DNA of 29,246 nucleotides from Bacillota bacterium (GTDB taxonomy: Bacteria; Bacillota; Clostridia; Christensenellales; Borkfalkiaceae). Positions 1 to 8,370 of this stretch are shown in pieces. Under the pieces are notes generated by a model. That model saw only the letters and a list, made by a program, of their open reading frames with translations, made no database searches and had not been told where the DNA came from. The first letter of the stretch is position 1. Each line of letters begins with the position of its first letter. Location: assembly GCA_003343995.1 (NCBI GenBank), contig QAKE01000061.1:1-29246 (forward strand), written 5' to 3'. Made by a program: the position numbers and the translations under genes.

Positions 1-153
1 GAAATACTCCGCGCGTTCATCGAAAAGGTCGTTGTTCACGAAAGAACGAAAGTCGACGGACATTACAGACAAACGGTAGAAATCTTCTATAATTTCGTCG
101 GAGCAATCGACCGCCCGATATGGGGCGACGAACTCACCGACGAAGACGATTGA
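1..153 (+). CDS. Large serine recombinase, C-terminal tail (partial)
   Basis: Only the last 50 codons are in the window; the frame is open from base 1 to a TGA at 151-153. The peptide contains FIEKVVVHERTKVDGHY followed by TVEIFYNFVGAID. This resembles the extreme C-terminal segment (DUF4368-type) of large serine site-specific recombinases carried by transposons and integrated elements of Bacillota. The catalytic serine domain and zinc ribbon would lie upstream and cannot be checked. Large serine integrases often sit at one end of their element, so an attachment site could lie just downstream, but none can be identified without the other junction. The family call is fairly secure; the element is inferred. 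Confidence 0.7.
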   Translation, partial: EILRAFIEKVVVHERTKVDGHYRQTVEIFYNFVGAIDRPIWGDELTDEDD

Positions 154-175
154 AACCAACAAACAGCAAGAGAAA

Positions 176-198
176 AGGCGTGGCATTACGCCACGCCT
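176..198. other. Hairpin after the recombinase gene
   Basis: A perfect 9-bp stem (176-184 with 190-198, loop 185-189) lies 22 bases after the recombinase stop. No T-tract follows directly, so it is a weak terminator candidate. It could equally belong to an attachment or end sequence of the element. The rest of 154-276 shows nothing recognisable. Confidence 0.4.
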
Positions 199-276
199 GA
201 CTCTGAACCTTGCGCCTTTACCTAAATTTCCCTATGGGAACTGCGGTAAATCGTTTCTCTTTTTTTGTTTTTACTA

Positions 277-305
277 TTGTAAAAATTCATGCGTTATGAT
301 ATACT
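277..305 (+). promoter_or_regulatory. Putative sigma-A promoter of the rhamnosidase gene
   Basis: TTGTAA (277-282) and TATACT (300-305) are separated by 17 bp, about 50 bp upstream of the ATG at 356. A small CCCCG/CGGGG hairpin lies in the leader (329-341), followed by an AGGGG ribosome-binding site. The -35 box is only a 4/6 match. Confidence 0.5.
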
Positions 306-355
306 TGCAGTAACGTATATTTAAACGCCCCGCAACGGGGAAACAGGGGATAATT

Positions 356-2551
356 ATGAGGTTTTCCAAAAAATTTATTCAGCGGACGGCAACGTATAAT
401 ACTTTCGATTGCCATGTGCCCGCGCCGTACTTGAGAAAGAAATTCGCGCTTGCCGAAAAACCCGCGCAAGCGGAAATTACCATTTGCGGTCTCGGATTTT
501 ACCGTTTATGGCTTAACGGAAAGGAAATCACCAAAGGCATGCTCGCTTCCTATATTTCCAATCCCGACGACGTGCTGTATTACGACTTGTACGCCGTTTC
601 GGATTTACTGCAACAGGGGGAAAACATCATCGCGGTTCTACTCGGCAACGGCTTTTTGAACGATCCCGCGGGCGACGTTTGGGATTTCGATAAAGCAGCT
701 TTCCGCGACGCGCCCAAAATGGCGCTTGCGGTGGAAGTCGACGGAGCAACGCTTTTCGAGGCGGACGAAAGTTTTAAAACCTCGCCGTCGCCCATCGTTT
801 TCGACGACTATCGCGCGGGCGAACATTACGACGCGACAAAGGAGATTTTCGGTTGGAATACGCTCGCGTTTGACGATAGCGCGTGGGATAACGCGATTAT
901 CGCAAAAACGCCCGCGGGAACGCCGCGCGTGCCCGTGTGCCCGCCGATACGCGCTATTCGGGAAATCTGCCCGTCCGCCTTTGAAAAACGCGGCGACGGC
1001 TGGCTTTATGCCTTTCCCGAAAACAACGCCGGCGTTTGCCGTTTGGAAATCGACGGGAAAGAGGGGCAAAAAATCAAGCTGACTTTTTCGGAACTTGCGA
1101 CGAAAGACGGCGTAAACATTAAAAACATTATCAACGGCAATTATCCCGATCACGGCTATTTGCACCGCGATTTTTATACCTGCAAGGCAGGCAAACAGTC
1201 CTATACGCCGAGTTTTACCTATCACGGCTTTCAATACGTGTTCGTAGAGGGAATAGAGGACGGGCAGGCGACGGAGAATTTGCTGACTTATATCGTCGTG
1301 CATACCGATTTGAAAAGCGCGGGAAGTTTCGCTTGTTCAAACGAAATCGTAAATAAATTGCAGGAAAACACCCGCCGTTCCGATTTGGCGAATTTCTATG
1401 ATTTTCCCACCGATTGCCCGCATAGGGAAAAGAATGGTTGGACGGGCGACGCCGCGCTTTCGGCGGAACAGTTCATGCTGAATTTTCACGCGGAAAAGAG
1501 TTTCCGCGAATGGCTTTATAACGTGCGCGCGTCGCAAATCGAAAGCGGCGCGTTGTCGGGCATCGTGCCGACTGCCGGCTGGGGCTTTGCTTGGGGCAAC
1601 GGTCCCGCATGGGATACCGTCGTCACCCAGCTATCTTATTACGGGTATAAATACACCGCCGATAAAACGATTTTAACGGAAAATTTCGATTGCATCGTCG
1701 CTTATCTGCGCTACGCGAAAACGCGGCTCAACGAAAACGGTTTGCTCGCTTACGGGCTGGGCGATTGGTGCCCCGCGGGCGGATATAACAACGACGTGTT
1801 TACCTCGCTGGAAATCACCGACACGCTGACCATCATCGATACGTGCTATAAGGCGGGCGTTATCGCCGAAATTCTCGGCAAAACGGAAGAAAAGGCGGAA
1901 TTTGACGCGTTCTACGCGCTGTTGAGAAAAAATTTCCGCGAAAAGTTCGTGGAAAACGGAGAAATCAAGCGGGAATTTGCCACGCAGAGCGCCGTTTCCA
2001 TGGCGCTGTATTACAAGGCGTTTGAAAAAGAGGAAACCGAGCGCGCCGTTGGTCAGCTGCTCGCTTTGATCGCCGCGAAAAACGATTATTTCGACGTGGG
2101 CGTGCTGGGCGCAAGAACGCTTTTCCGCGTGCTTTCCGATTACGGATACGACGAACTCGCGCTGAAGCTCATCGTGCAAAAGGGCTTTCCGTCCTATCGT
2201 TACCACCTCGACAGGGGCGCGACGACGCTTTGGGAAAACTTTATCGACCTTGCCGACGGCGAAATCAAGCCGAAGGCGGAAGGGCGAGAGGTGGATTCGC
2301 TCAATCATCATTTCTGGGGCGATATTTCCGCGTGGTTTTATAAATATATCGCGGGTATTCGCATCAACCCCGCGCTCAAAGATCCTTTTACCGTGGAAAT
2401 TGCGCCGCATTTTATCGAGGGGATTACGCATTGCCGCGCGGAGCGGGAATACCTCGGCGGTAAAATTACGGTGGAATGGGAACGTAAACCGGACGGCGTG
2501 CACGTGGAGGTGAGCGCGCCCGCGCAGGTGAAAATCGTCAAAAAGTGGTAA
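356..2551 (+). CDS. Alpha-L-rhamnosidase, GH78 family
   Basis: Hydrolyses terminal alpha-L-rhamnose from plant or bacterial glycans. The 731-residue protein has an N-terminal beta-sandwich region (about 1-330, with GLGFYRLWLNGK near 45-56) and an (alpha/alpha)6 barrel. The GH78 signature DCPHREKNGWTGDA spans residues 353-366. D353, E358 and D365 have the same spacing as D567, E572 and D579 of Bacillus sp. GL1 RhaB, and RGATTLWENF places E627 where RhaB has E841, so the active site looks intact. No signal peptide is visible, so it probably acts in the cytoplasm on imported oligosaccharides. It is shorter than many GH78 enzymes (about 850-1100 residues), consistent with fewer accessory domains. 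It is monocistronic, with an AGGGG ribosome-binding site before the ATG and a strong terminator after the stop. Substrate specificity cannot be read from the sequence. Confidence 0.93.
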   Translation: MRFSKKFIQRTATYNTFDCHVPAPYLRKKFALAEKPAQAEITICGLGFYRLWLNGKEITKGMLASYISNPDDVLYYDLYAVSDLLQQGENIIAVLLGNGFLNDPAGDVWDFDKAAFRDAPKMALAVEVDGATLFEADESFKTSPSPIVFDDYRAGEHYDATKEIFGWNTLAFDDSAWDNAIIAKTPAGTPRVPVCPPIRAIREICPSAFEKRGDGWLYAFPENNAGVCRLEIDGKEGQKIKLTFSELATKDGVNIKNIINGNYPDHGYLHRDFYTCKAGKQSYTPSFTYHGFQYVFVEGIEDGQATENLLTYIVVHTDLKSAGSFACSNEIVNKLQENTRRSDLANFYDFPTDCPHREKNGWTGDAALSAEQFMLNFHAEKSFREWLYNVRASQIESGALSGIVPTAGWGFAWGNGPAWDTVVTQLSYYGYKYTADKTILTENFDCIVAYLRYAKTRLNENGLLAYGLGDWCPAGGYNNDVFTSLEITDTLTIIDTCYKAGVIAEILGKTEEKAEFDAFYALLRKNFREKFVENGEIKREFATQSAVSMALYYKAFEKEETERAVGQLLALIAAKNDYFDVGVLGARTLFRVLSDYGYDELALKLIVQKGFPSYRYHLDRGATTLWENFIDLADGEIKPKAEGREVDSLNHHFWGDISAWFYKYIAGIRINPALKDPFTVEIAPHFIEGITHCRAEREYLGGKITVEWERKPDGVHVEVSAPAQVKIVKKW

Positions 2552-2574
2552 GCCGAATTTATCCGATATTGTAA

Positions 2575-2612
2575 AAAGCGCGCCCCGCACACAGCCGTGC
2601 GGGGCGCGCTTT
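2575..2612. terminator. Bidirectional terminator between convergent genes
   Basis: A perfect 16-bp GC-rich stem (2575-2590 with 2597-2612, loop 2591-2596) lies between the two convergent stop codons. On the minus strand it ends in a run of five T; on the plus strand the T-tract is short. It can serve both the rhamnosidase and the ApbE-type gene. Confidence 0.9.
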
Positions 2613-2614
2613 GC

Positions 2615-3679
2615 TTATTCGGCGGTTTCTATGCGGAAAGAATCGTCGTTTACCGTGAAAGAATTTTGCGGCGCGTTGGTGTAAATGTAGTTTTGTCCGT
2701 TTTCCGTATATAAGATGAAAACCGTTAAATCGTCATAATTTTTTATAAAAGTTTTTGCCTTTTCGTAACCCATCGCGCACAGCGCGGTGGAGAGCGCGTC
2801 GCAAAGCGCGCCGTCTTTGCCGATTGCCGTTACGGACATCGTTCCGTCGTTTATCGGTCTGCCGGTAAACGGGTCGAGCAGGTGGGAATACCGCTCGTTT
2901 TCATATTCGTAAAAGCGCTCGTAATCGCCGCTGGTGGATGCCGCGGCATTTTGCGCGTTCATTTCGATAATTGGCGGCGTTTCCGCCGTTCCGCGCGGGT
3001 GTTTCACCCCCAATACGAAAGATTGATTTTGTTTGTATTTCATCAGTTCAATACTGCTTGAACCGCCACTGATTATGCCGTATATAATCCCTTGCGTTTC
3101 AAGATATTCCCGCACTTTTTGCAAGGCGTATCCCTTTGCCATGCCGCCGAAATCGATGCTCGCGTTTTTTATTTTTTTCAACAGATTATCTTCTAAAACA
3201 ACGTTATCTTTTTCTAAAAGCGGCAAAACGTTTTGGATTTCTTCCGCCGTCGGCGGCAAAAATTCGTAATCTTCCGCGTCGTATTTATCGGGGGAAAATC
3301 CCCAAAGATCGATCAACGGCGCGATTAAAATATTGAAGTATCCTCTCGTGTATTCGTAATAGGAAAGCGCCTTCATGACGATGTCTTCGGATAGTTCGTC
3401 CAGCTCTAAAACGTCGCCCGCGGGCAGGGCGTTGAATCGTGCGGCGACGGAGTTCGGATTTTTCGCGTCGGTGCGTTCGTGTACGTCGGCGAGGATTTGC
3501 TCCGCGTCGGAAAATATTTCATTCAGGCGAGCCTTGCTCAGATTTCTCGAATCGATTTGCACCGTTACGGGCGCGTTGAAATACAAAAAGGTTTTTCCCG
3601 TATACTGCGGCGCGTTGCATCCCGCAAGGGGCACGCACAAAAAAAGCGCGGCGAGAAAACAGCAGATTTTTTTCTTCAT
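2615..3679 (-). CDS. ApbE-family FAD:protein FMN transferase, lipoprotein
   Basis: Transfers FMN from FAD to a threonine of a target flavoprotein outside the membrane (known for the ApbE family). Starting at the ATG at 3679 gives 354 residues with a lipoprotein signal: MKKK, a hydrophobic stretch, then lipobox LAGC at 18-21. The family core is visible: DFGGMAKGYA around 176-185, SGGSSS near 204-209 and SHLLDPFTGRPI around 265-276, followed by DALSTALCAMG, where metal-binding residues of the family lie. A TTG start 13 codons earlier is possible but would put charged residues ahead of the signal peptide and lacks a good ribosome-binding site. No NqrC, RnfG or other obvious flavinylation target is nearby, so its partner is unknown. 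A TATAAT box ends only 6 bases before the ATG, suggesting a leaderless transcript. Confidence 0.92.
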   Translation of the reverse strand: MKKKICCFLAALFLCVPLAGCNAPQYTGKTFLYFNAPVTVQIDSRNLSKARLNEIFSDAEQILADVHERTDAKNPNSVAARFNALPAGDVLELDELSEDIVMKALSYYEYTRGYFNILIAPLIDLWGFSPDKYDAEDYEFLPPTAEEIQNVLPLLEKDNVVLEDNLLKKIKNASIDFGGMAKGYALQKVREYLETQGIIYGIISGGSSSIELMKYKQNQSFVLGVKHPRGTAETPPIIEMNAQNAAASTSGDYERFYEYENERYSHLLDPFTGRPINDGTMSVTAIGKDGALCDALSTALCAMGYEKAKTFIKNYDDLTVFILYTENGQNYIYTNAPQNSFTVNDDSFRIETAE

Positions 3680-3685
3680 ATTTGC

Positions 3686-3714
3686 ATTATAACCTTTCGG
3701 CGAAAATAAATCAA
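3686..3714 (-). promoter_or_regulatory. Promoter of the ApbE-type gene, leaderless layout
   Basis: On the minus strand TTGATT (3709-3714) and TATAAT (3686-3691) are spaced by 17 bp. Seven bases after the -10 box is the A of the ATG at 3679, so the transcript would begin at or next to the start codon, with no room for a Shine-Dalgarno site. Confidence 0.6.
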
Positions 3715-3744
3715 ACAAATCCGCTCAAATGAGAAAGTTTGCTG

Positions 3745-3773
3745 TTGACATTACGCGTTTTATTTGATAAAAT
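3745..3773 (+). promoter_or_regulatory. Sigma-A promoter of the kinase-PqqD operon
   Basis: A perfect TTGACA (3745-3750) and TAAAAT (3768-3773) are separated by 17 bp. The predicted start near 3780 falls after the first ATG (3777) and 3 bases before the second in-frame ATG (3783). The message would therefore be leaderless or nearly so, like the divergent neighbour. Confidence 0.75.
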
Positions 3774-3782
3774 AAAATGTAT

Positions 3783-4508
3783 ATGGAAGGAAGATACAAA
3801 ATAGCCGACGTCGTGTTCGACATGAAAACGAAATACGCCTATACGCATAAACTCTGCGCGGGGTATGAAAGCGAGGAAAAAGCGGATTTTCTCATCGAAA
3901 CGGACGATGAGGCCATTAAAAGGGAAGAAGAGGCGAGCGATCAGCCGTTTCCGCCGGCGTATTTAGAGAGTCTGGCGGTTTATCGGCGGCTTTGCAACAA
4001 AATTTTAAGCGATTATAACGGGTTTTTGTTTCACGCCTCCGCCGTCGCCGTGGACGGGTACGCTTATCTTTTCACCGCGCCTAGCGGCACGGGGAAATCC
4101 ACGCATACGCGGCTTTGGCGGGAGCTGCTCGGCGAGCGCGCCGTGATGATCAACGACGATAAACCCGTCGTGCGGTATATAGATGGGGCGTTTTACGTTT
4201 ACGGAACGCCGTGGAACGGCAAGCACCGTTTAAGCCGCAACGACCGTGCGCGGCTTGCGGCGGTGTGCGAGCTGACGCGCGGAGAAAAAAACGAAATCGC
4301 CCGCATTTCCTCGTCGGAAATGGTGCGGGTGCTGATGAATCAGTCGCTGCGGGGCGAGGACGGCGAAAGCATGTTGAAATTGCTGGATTTATTCGATAAA
4401 CTCGCTAAAAATACGGCGTTTTACAGATTGAAATGCAACATCAGCCGCGAGGCCGCGGAAACGGCTTACGGGGCGATGCGCGTAAAAGGAGAAGATCATG
4501 AAGGTTAA
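3783..4508 (+). CDS. HPr kinase-like P-loop protein paired with PqqD
   Basis: About 241 residues resembling the C-terminal catalytic domain of HPr kinase/phosphorylase, without the regulatory N-terminal domain. A P-loop (APSGTGKSTHTRLW, lysine about residue 105) is followed about 20 residues later by MINDDKPVV, where the family's acidic metal-binding residues lie. Stand-alone proteins of this type occur next to PqqD-like proteins in peptide-modification (RiPP) loci, and some lasso-peptide clusters use one to phosphorylate the precursor. Here the next gene, overlapping by 11 bases, is a PqqD-like protein, which supports that link. No precursor peptide or radical SAM enzyme is adjacent, so the substrate is unknown. 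The start could be ATG 3777 or ATG 3783; 3783 is preferred because the promoter would start transcription after 3777. It is the first gene of a six-gene operon. Confidence 0.8.
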   Translation: MEGRYKIADVVFDMKTKYAYTHKLCAGYESEEKADFLIETDDEAIKREEEASDQPFPPAYLESLAVYRRLCNKILSDYNGFLFHASAVAVDGYAYLFTAPSGTGKSTHTRLWRELLGERAVMINDDKPVVRYIDGAFYVYGTPWNGKHRLSRNDRARLAAVCELTRGEKNEIARISSSEMVRVLMNQSLRGEDGESMLKLLDLFDKLAKNTAFYRLKCNISREAAETAYGAMRVKGEDHEG

Positions 4509-4764
4509 AAAGGATTTTGTTGCGAGAAAAGTCGGAGATTCGGACATCGTCGTTGCGACGGGGAAAGCGGTAAAGCATTTCAACGGGTATATCACGCTGA
4601 ATGAAACGGGCAGATTTTTGTGGGATCTGCTGGGGCGGGACGTTGCCGAAACCGAGCTTGTGGATAAAATGCTCGAAGAATACGACGTCGAAAGGGAAAC
4701 CGCCGAACGCGACGTGAAAAACTTTTTGAACGTTCTCGCCGAAAACGGTATTTTGGAAAAATAG
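4498..4764 (+). CDS. PqqD-family peptide-binding protein
   Basis: Small (88 residues) winged-helix protein of the PqqD (RiPP recognition element) type. Visible family traits are an N-terminal strand region, FNGYITLNETGRFLWDLLG around residues 29-47, and a C-terminal half with YDVERETAERDVKNFLNVL followed by NGILEK. PqqD-like proteins bind the leader of a precursor peptide and present it to modifying enzymes. It overlaps the end of the kinase-like gene by 11 bases, and its ribosome-binding site (AAAGGAG near 4486) lies inside that gene, so the two are probably co-translated and work together. No candidate precursor ORF was seen nearby. The family call is good; the cognate peptide is unknown. 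Confidence 0.85.
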   Translation: MKVKKDFVARKVGDSDIVVATGKAVKHFNGYITLNETGRFLWDLLGRDVAETELVDKMLEEYDVERETAERDVKNFLNVLAENGILEK

Positions 4765-4781
4765 CGCGCTGGGGGGTTACC

Positions 4782-6269
4782 ATGGATAAAATCGGTTTTG
4801 ACAATCAGAAATACCTGAAGATGCAGTCGGCGCACATCGCGGAGCGCATCAATTCCTTCGGCGGAAAACTCTATCTCGAGTTCGGGGGAAAGCTGTTCGA
4901 CGATTATCACGCGTCCCGCGTGCTGCCGGGGTTCGAGCCGGATTCTAAGCTGAAAATGCTGAAAGAATTGAGCGAGGAGGCGGAAATTTTAATCGCCATC
5001 AGCGCGACGGATATCGAAAACAACAAGTATCGGAGCGATTTGGGCATTACCTACGATTCCGACGTGCTGCGTTTGATCGACGTATTCCGTTCGCAGGGGC
5101 TTTACGTCGGCAGCGTCGTTATGACGATGTTCAACAATCAGCCGCGCGCCGTGAATTTTATCAAAAAGCTGGAAATGTGCGGCATTCCCGTGTATAAGCA
5201 TTACGAAATCGAGGGGTATCCTTCCGACATTCCTTTGATTATCAGCGAGGACGGATTCGGGCGCAACGAATACGTGCCCACCACGCGAAAACTCGTCGTG
5301 GTCACCGCGCCGGGACCGGGCAGCGGAAAGATGGCCACCTGCCTCAGCCAGCTGTATCACGAATACATTCGCGGCGTGAAGGCGGGATACGCGAAATTTG
5401 AAACGTTTCCGATTTGGAATTTACCGCTCAATCACCCCGTGAACGTCGCGTACGAGGCGGCGACCGCCGATTTGAACGACGTAAACATGATCGATCCCTT
5501 CCACCTCGAGGCTTACGGAAAAACCGCCGTCAACTATAATCGTGACGTGGAAATTTTCCCCGTGCTCAACGCGATTTTTGAAAAGATCATGGGCAGATCT
5601 CCCTATAAATCGCCCACCGATATGGGCGTGAATATGGCGGGAAACTGCATTATCGACGACGACGCTTGTAAAAACGCCTCCAAAGCGGAGGTGGTCCGCC
5701 GCTATTACGCCGCTTTGTGCGACGTCAGAAAGGGCAGGATCGGCAAGGAAGTCGCCGCCAAAATCGAAATTTTGATGAGCAAACTCAATCTCACGGCGGA
5801 AAACCGCAAGGTTGTGCCCGCGGCGCTCAACAAATCGGCGATTACCGGCGGCAATCCCGCCGTCGCCGTCGAATTGAACGACGGGCGCATCATCACCGGC
5901 AAAACGGGCGATTTGCTCGGCGCGAGCGCGGCGTGCCTGATCAACGCGCTGAAGGCGCTTGCGGGAGTGGACGACGACGTCAGATTGCTTTCTCCCACCG
6001 TCATCGAGCCCATTCAGAAGCTGAAGGTCAACCAGATGGGCAGCGTAAATCCTCGGCTGCACACCGACGAGGTGCTTATCGCGCTGGCGATATGCGCGGT
6101 GGAGGACGAAAATGTGAAAAAGGCGCTCGCGGCTTTGTCGCAGCTGAAAAACTGCGAACTTCATTCCACGGTCATCTTGCCGCACGTAGACGAAAAAACA
6201 TTTAAAAAACTCGGTCTGCATTGCACGTACGAGGCGAAAAAGCAGGCGGAAGGGGTTTATATTTCTTAA
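4782..6269 (+). CDS. DUF1846 domain-containing protein
   Basis: A 495-residue cytoplasmic protein matching the widely distributed DUF1846 family in length and character. It opens with MDKIGFDNQKYLKMQSAHI and contains a glycine-rich, P-loop-like segment (VVTAPGPGSGKMATC, about residues 174-188), then WNLPLNHPVN and NYNRDVEIFPVLNAI. No signal peptide or membrane segment is seen. To my knowledge the biochemical function of the family is not established, so none is assigned. It follows the PqqD-like gene by 17 bases, with a GGGGGGT ribosome-binding site, and precedes the phosphorylase gene by 14 bases, so it belongs to the same transcript. Whether it takes part in the kinase-PqqD system or is just a passenger cannot be told. 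Confidence 0.88.
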   Translation: MDKIGFDNQKYLKMQSAHIAERINSFGGKLYLEFGGKLFDDYHASRVLPGFEPDSKLKMLKELSEEAEILIAISATDIENNKYRSDLGITYDSDVLRLIDVFRSQGLYVGSVVMTMFNNQPRAVNFIKKLEMCGIPVYKHYEIEGYPSDIPLIISEDGFGRNEYVPTTRKLVVVTAPGPGSGKMATCLSQLYHEYIRGVKAGYAKFETFPIWNLPLNHPVNVAYEAATADLNDVNMIDPFHLEAYGKTAVNYNRDVEIFPVLNAIFEKIMGRSPYKSPTDMGVNMAGNCIIDDDACKNASKAEVVRRYYAALCDVRKGRIGKEVAAKIEILMSKLNLTAENRKVVPAALNKSAITGGNPAVAVELNDGRIITGKTGDLLGASAACLINALKALAGVDDDVRLLSPTVIEPIQKLKVNQMGSVNPRLHTDEVLIALAICAVEDENVKKALAALSQLKNCELHSTVILPHVDEKTFKKLGLHCTYEAKKQAEGVYIS

Positions 6270-6283
6270 AAAACGGGTAATTT

Positions 6284-7096
6284 ATGAACAAACAGGATTT
6301 TACGAACTGTTACGCGCGTTACGGCATTTCTCCCGAGGACGTATGTAAAAACCGGCTGAAAATCGGCGGGGACGAGGTGGAGCGGTTCGCCGTGATTTCG
6401 CCCATCAACGCGGCGGAAGACTATAAAAACGTCGGCGCGGCAGTTACGCAGCTTTCCGACGGATTTTTTCCCACCTATAAAATAGAAAAGGACGGCGCGG
6501 CTTTTACCTTCGTCGCCTTTCAGGTCGGCGCGTGCAACGTGACGGAAGTCATCTGCGCGCTCGCCTATTCCCGATGCGAAAAGGTGCTTTTTACCGGCAC
6601 GGTAGGGGCGCTGAAAGAGGAAATGAACATCGGCGATCTTCTCTTGCCGAATTACTCCATGTGCGGCGACGGCGCGGTGCGTTATTTCACGCTCGGCAGC
6701 GCGGCGCAAAACGGCGATACTTTCGGGAAAAAGTTTTATCCCGATCAAAAAGTGCACGGCGATCTCGCGCGCTATCTGAAAGATAACGGGTATCCTTTCG
6801 ATTACGCGAATATTTTCAGTATAGACACCATCGTTTCGCAATTTTTCCATATCGAAGAGTTTCTCTCTTACGGCGCGGACGCGTTGGAAATGGAAACGGC
6901 GGCGGCGTTCTGCTCGTCGGAAATTTTAGGGCTGAAGACGGCTGCGCTCTTCCATGTTTCGGACAGCACGGCGCGGAACAAATCCCTGCTCGGCGGGCGC
7001 AGCGACGAGGAAAAAGCCGCGCACGGTCATAAAAAACGGCTTGTCATTCCCGAAATCGTATGCGGGTTTGCAAAATCGGTATTGTCAGGTAAATGA
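6284..7096 (+). CDS. Nucleoside phosphorylase (PNP/UDP family)
   Basis: A 270-residue protein of the PNP_UDP phosphorylase superfamily, whose members cleave the N-glycosidic bond of nucleosides using phosphate. Diagnostic features are the glycine-rich VLFTGTVGAL around residues 101-110 and GADALEMETAAAF around 197-209; the ExE motif of the latter contacts ribose in this family. HVSD at 224-227 is in the place of the residue that contacts the base. Substrate (purine nucleoside, uridine or a modified nucleoside) cannot be decided by eye. It is in the middle of the kinase-PqqD operon, and its TGA overlaps the ATG of the next gene (ATGA), indicating translational coupling. Confidence 0.85.
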   Translation: MNKQDFTNCYARYGISPEDVCKNRLKIGGDEVERFAVISPINAAEDYKNVGAAVTQLSDGFFPTYKIEKDGAAFTFVAFQVGACNVTEVICALAYSRCEKVLFTGTVGALKEEMNIGDLLLPNYSMCGDGAVRYFTLGSAAQNGDTFGKKFYPDQKVHGDLARYLKDNGYPFDYANIFSIDTIVSQFFHIEEFLSYGADALEMETAAAFCSSEILGLKTAALFHVSDSTARNKSLLGGRSDEEKAAHGHKKRLVIPEIVCGFAKSVLSGK

Positions 7097-8370
7097 AAAA
7101 AAGAAATTGGTATCCGCTGGATAACGCCGCGAAGATTTTTCCCGCGGTGTACGGCGAAAAAAGACCGTATAATTTCTGTTTCTCCGCGATCCTCAGCGAA
7201 AAGGTGGAGCCGGAAAAACTGAATACGGCGGTAAATCAAATATTAAACAGAGTCCCCACGTTTAAAACGAAACTCAAACGCGGGGTATTTTGGTATTATT
7301 TAGAGGAAAACAAAAAGCCCTTCCGCGTTTCGGAAGAGGTGGGCGATTACCTCGGTCTGATCGATTTTTCGGAAAACAACGATTATCTGTTTAAGGTCTT
7401 TTATCGGGAATATAAGATTTCGCTCGTCGTTTTTCACGCGCTCAGCGACGGCAACGGGGGTTTGGAAGTATTCAAACAGATTCTTTTGGAATATTTCCGT
7501 CTGCTCGGCAAGCAGATCGACGCCGAGGGCTTGATCAAGACGGGGGTTTCGCCGGAAAACTTCAAAGAACGCAGCGACAATTACGTAAGCAATTATAAAA
7601 AGGCGAAGGTAAAGATCAAAAAGCCGAAAAAGCTCGCACATTCCGACGGCACCGCCTTCGATTACGACGGGTTCGGGCTGATTACCGCGACGACGGATTC
7701 GCTCGCATTAAAGGATCTCGCAAAAAAATACAAAGCCACGGTAACGGAGTTTTTGAGCGGCGTATACCTTTACGTGTTTTATACGAATTACGTTAAGGGG
7801 ATGAATGCGAAAAACAAAAACGTATGCATACTCGTTCCCGTGGACATGCGTCGGAAGTATTCCAGCGAATCTTTACGTAATTTCAGTCTGTTCGTACGCG
7901 TTACGCATTATTTCGATAGGGATTACGATTTGGAAGAATGTGTGAAAATCGCTTCGGAAAAAATGCGCGAGGGCTTGGACGAAAAGGTGCTCGACAGCAT
8001 CAATCACTTCAACGTGAGCGTGGAAAAAAACGTGCTGTTAAAAATCGTTCCTCTGTTTTTAAAGGACGTCGTTTTGCGGATCGGCTATCATTTCGAGGGG
8101 GAAAACCTGCAATCGGGCGATTTGAGCAACGTCGGGCTCGTGGAGCTTCCCGAGGACTTGGCGCGGTACGTAAGGGACATCAATTTTTCCATTTCCGCCA
8201 GCCATACGTCGAAACAGCTGGTCGCGGCGGTGGGGTATAACGGAAAAGTGAACATCACCTTTACCCGTAATTTTACGGAAAACGGTTTCGAGAGGGATTT
8301 TATCGGCGTTCTGGCGCAAAACGGCTTGGATATCGTCGTAAAGAGCAATTATTGGGAGAAAAAGCTATGA
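7093..8370 (+). CDS. Condensation-fold acyltransferase (alcohol acetyltransferase-like)
   Basis: A 425-residue protein of the chloramphenicol acetyltransferase/condensation-domain fold. It starts with WYPLDNAAKIFPAV, typical of the alcohol-acetyltransferase-like group in Bacillota, and carries the active-site motif as FHALSDG (H115, D119, G120), i.e. HxxxDG with the first of the usual two histidines replaced. A second conserved region reads ILVPVDMRRKY, resembling the xxPVDxR segment of the superfamily. Such enzymes move an acyl group from CoA or a carrier to a hydroxyl or amine; the acceptor is unknown. It overlaps both neighbours by an ATGA junction. Its pairing with a zinc-ribbon membrane protein is one I recall from other Clostridia and suggests a shared task at the membrane. 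Confidence 0.75.
   Translation: MKKRNWYPLDNAAKIFPAVYGEKRPYNFCFSAILSEKVEPEKLNTAVNQILNRVPTFKTKLKRGVFWYYLEENKKPFRVSEEVGDYLGLIDFSENNDYLFKVFYREYKISLVVFHALSDGNGGLEVFKQILLEYFRLLGKQIDAEGLIKTGVSPENFKERSDNYVSNYKKAKVKIKKPKKLAHSDGTAFDYDGFGLITATTDSLALKDLAKKYKATVTEFLSGVYLYVFYTNYVKGMNAKNKNVCILVPVDMRRKYSSESLRNFSLFVRVTHYFDRDYDLEECVKIASEKMREGLDEKVLDSINHFNVSVEKNVLLKIVPLFLKDVVLRIGYHFEGENLQSGDLSNVGLVELPEDLARYVRDINFSISASHTSKQLVAAVGYNGKVNITFTRNFTENGFERDFIGVLAQNGLDIVVKSNYWEKKL

Noticed and set aside
1673..2590. 305-codon minus-strand ORF opposite the rhamnosidase
   Set aside because: The plus frame encodes intact GH78 motifs; the antisense peptide is Arg/His/Phe-rich with no domain, as expected of a shadow in GC-biased codons.
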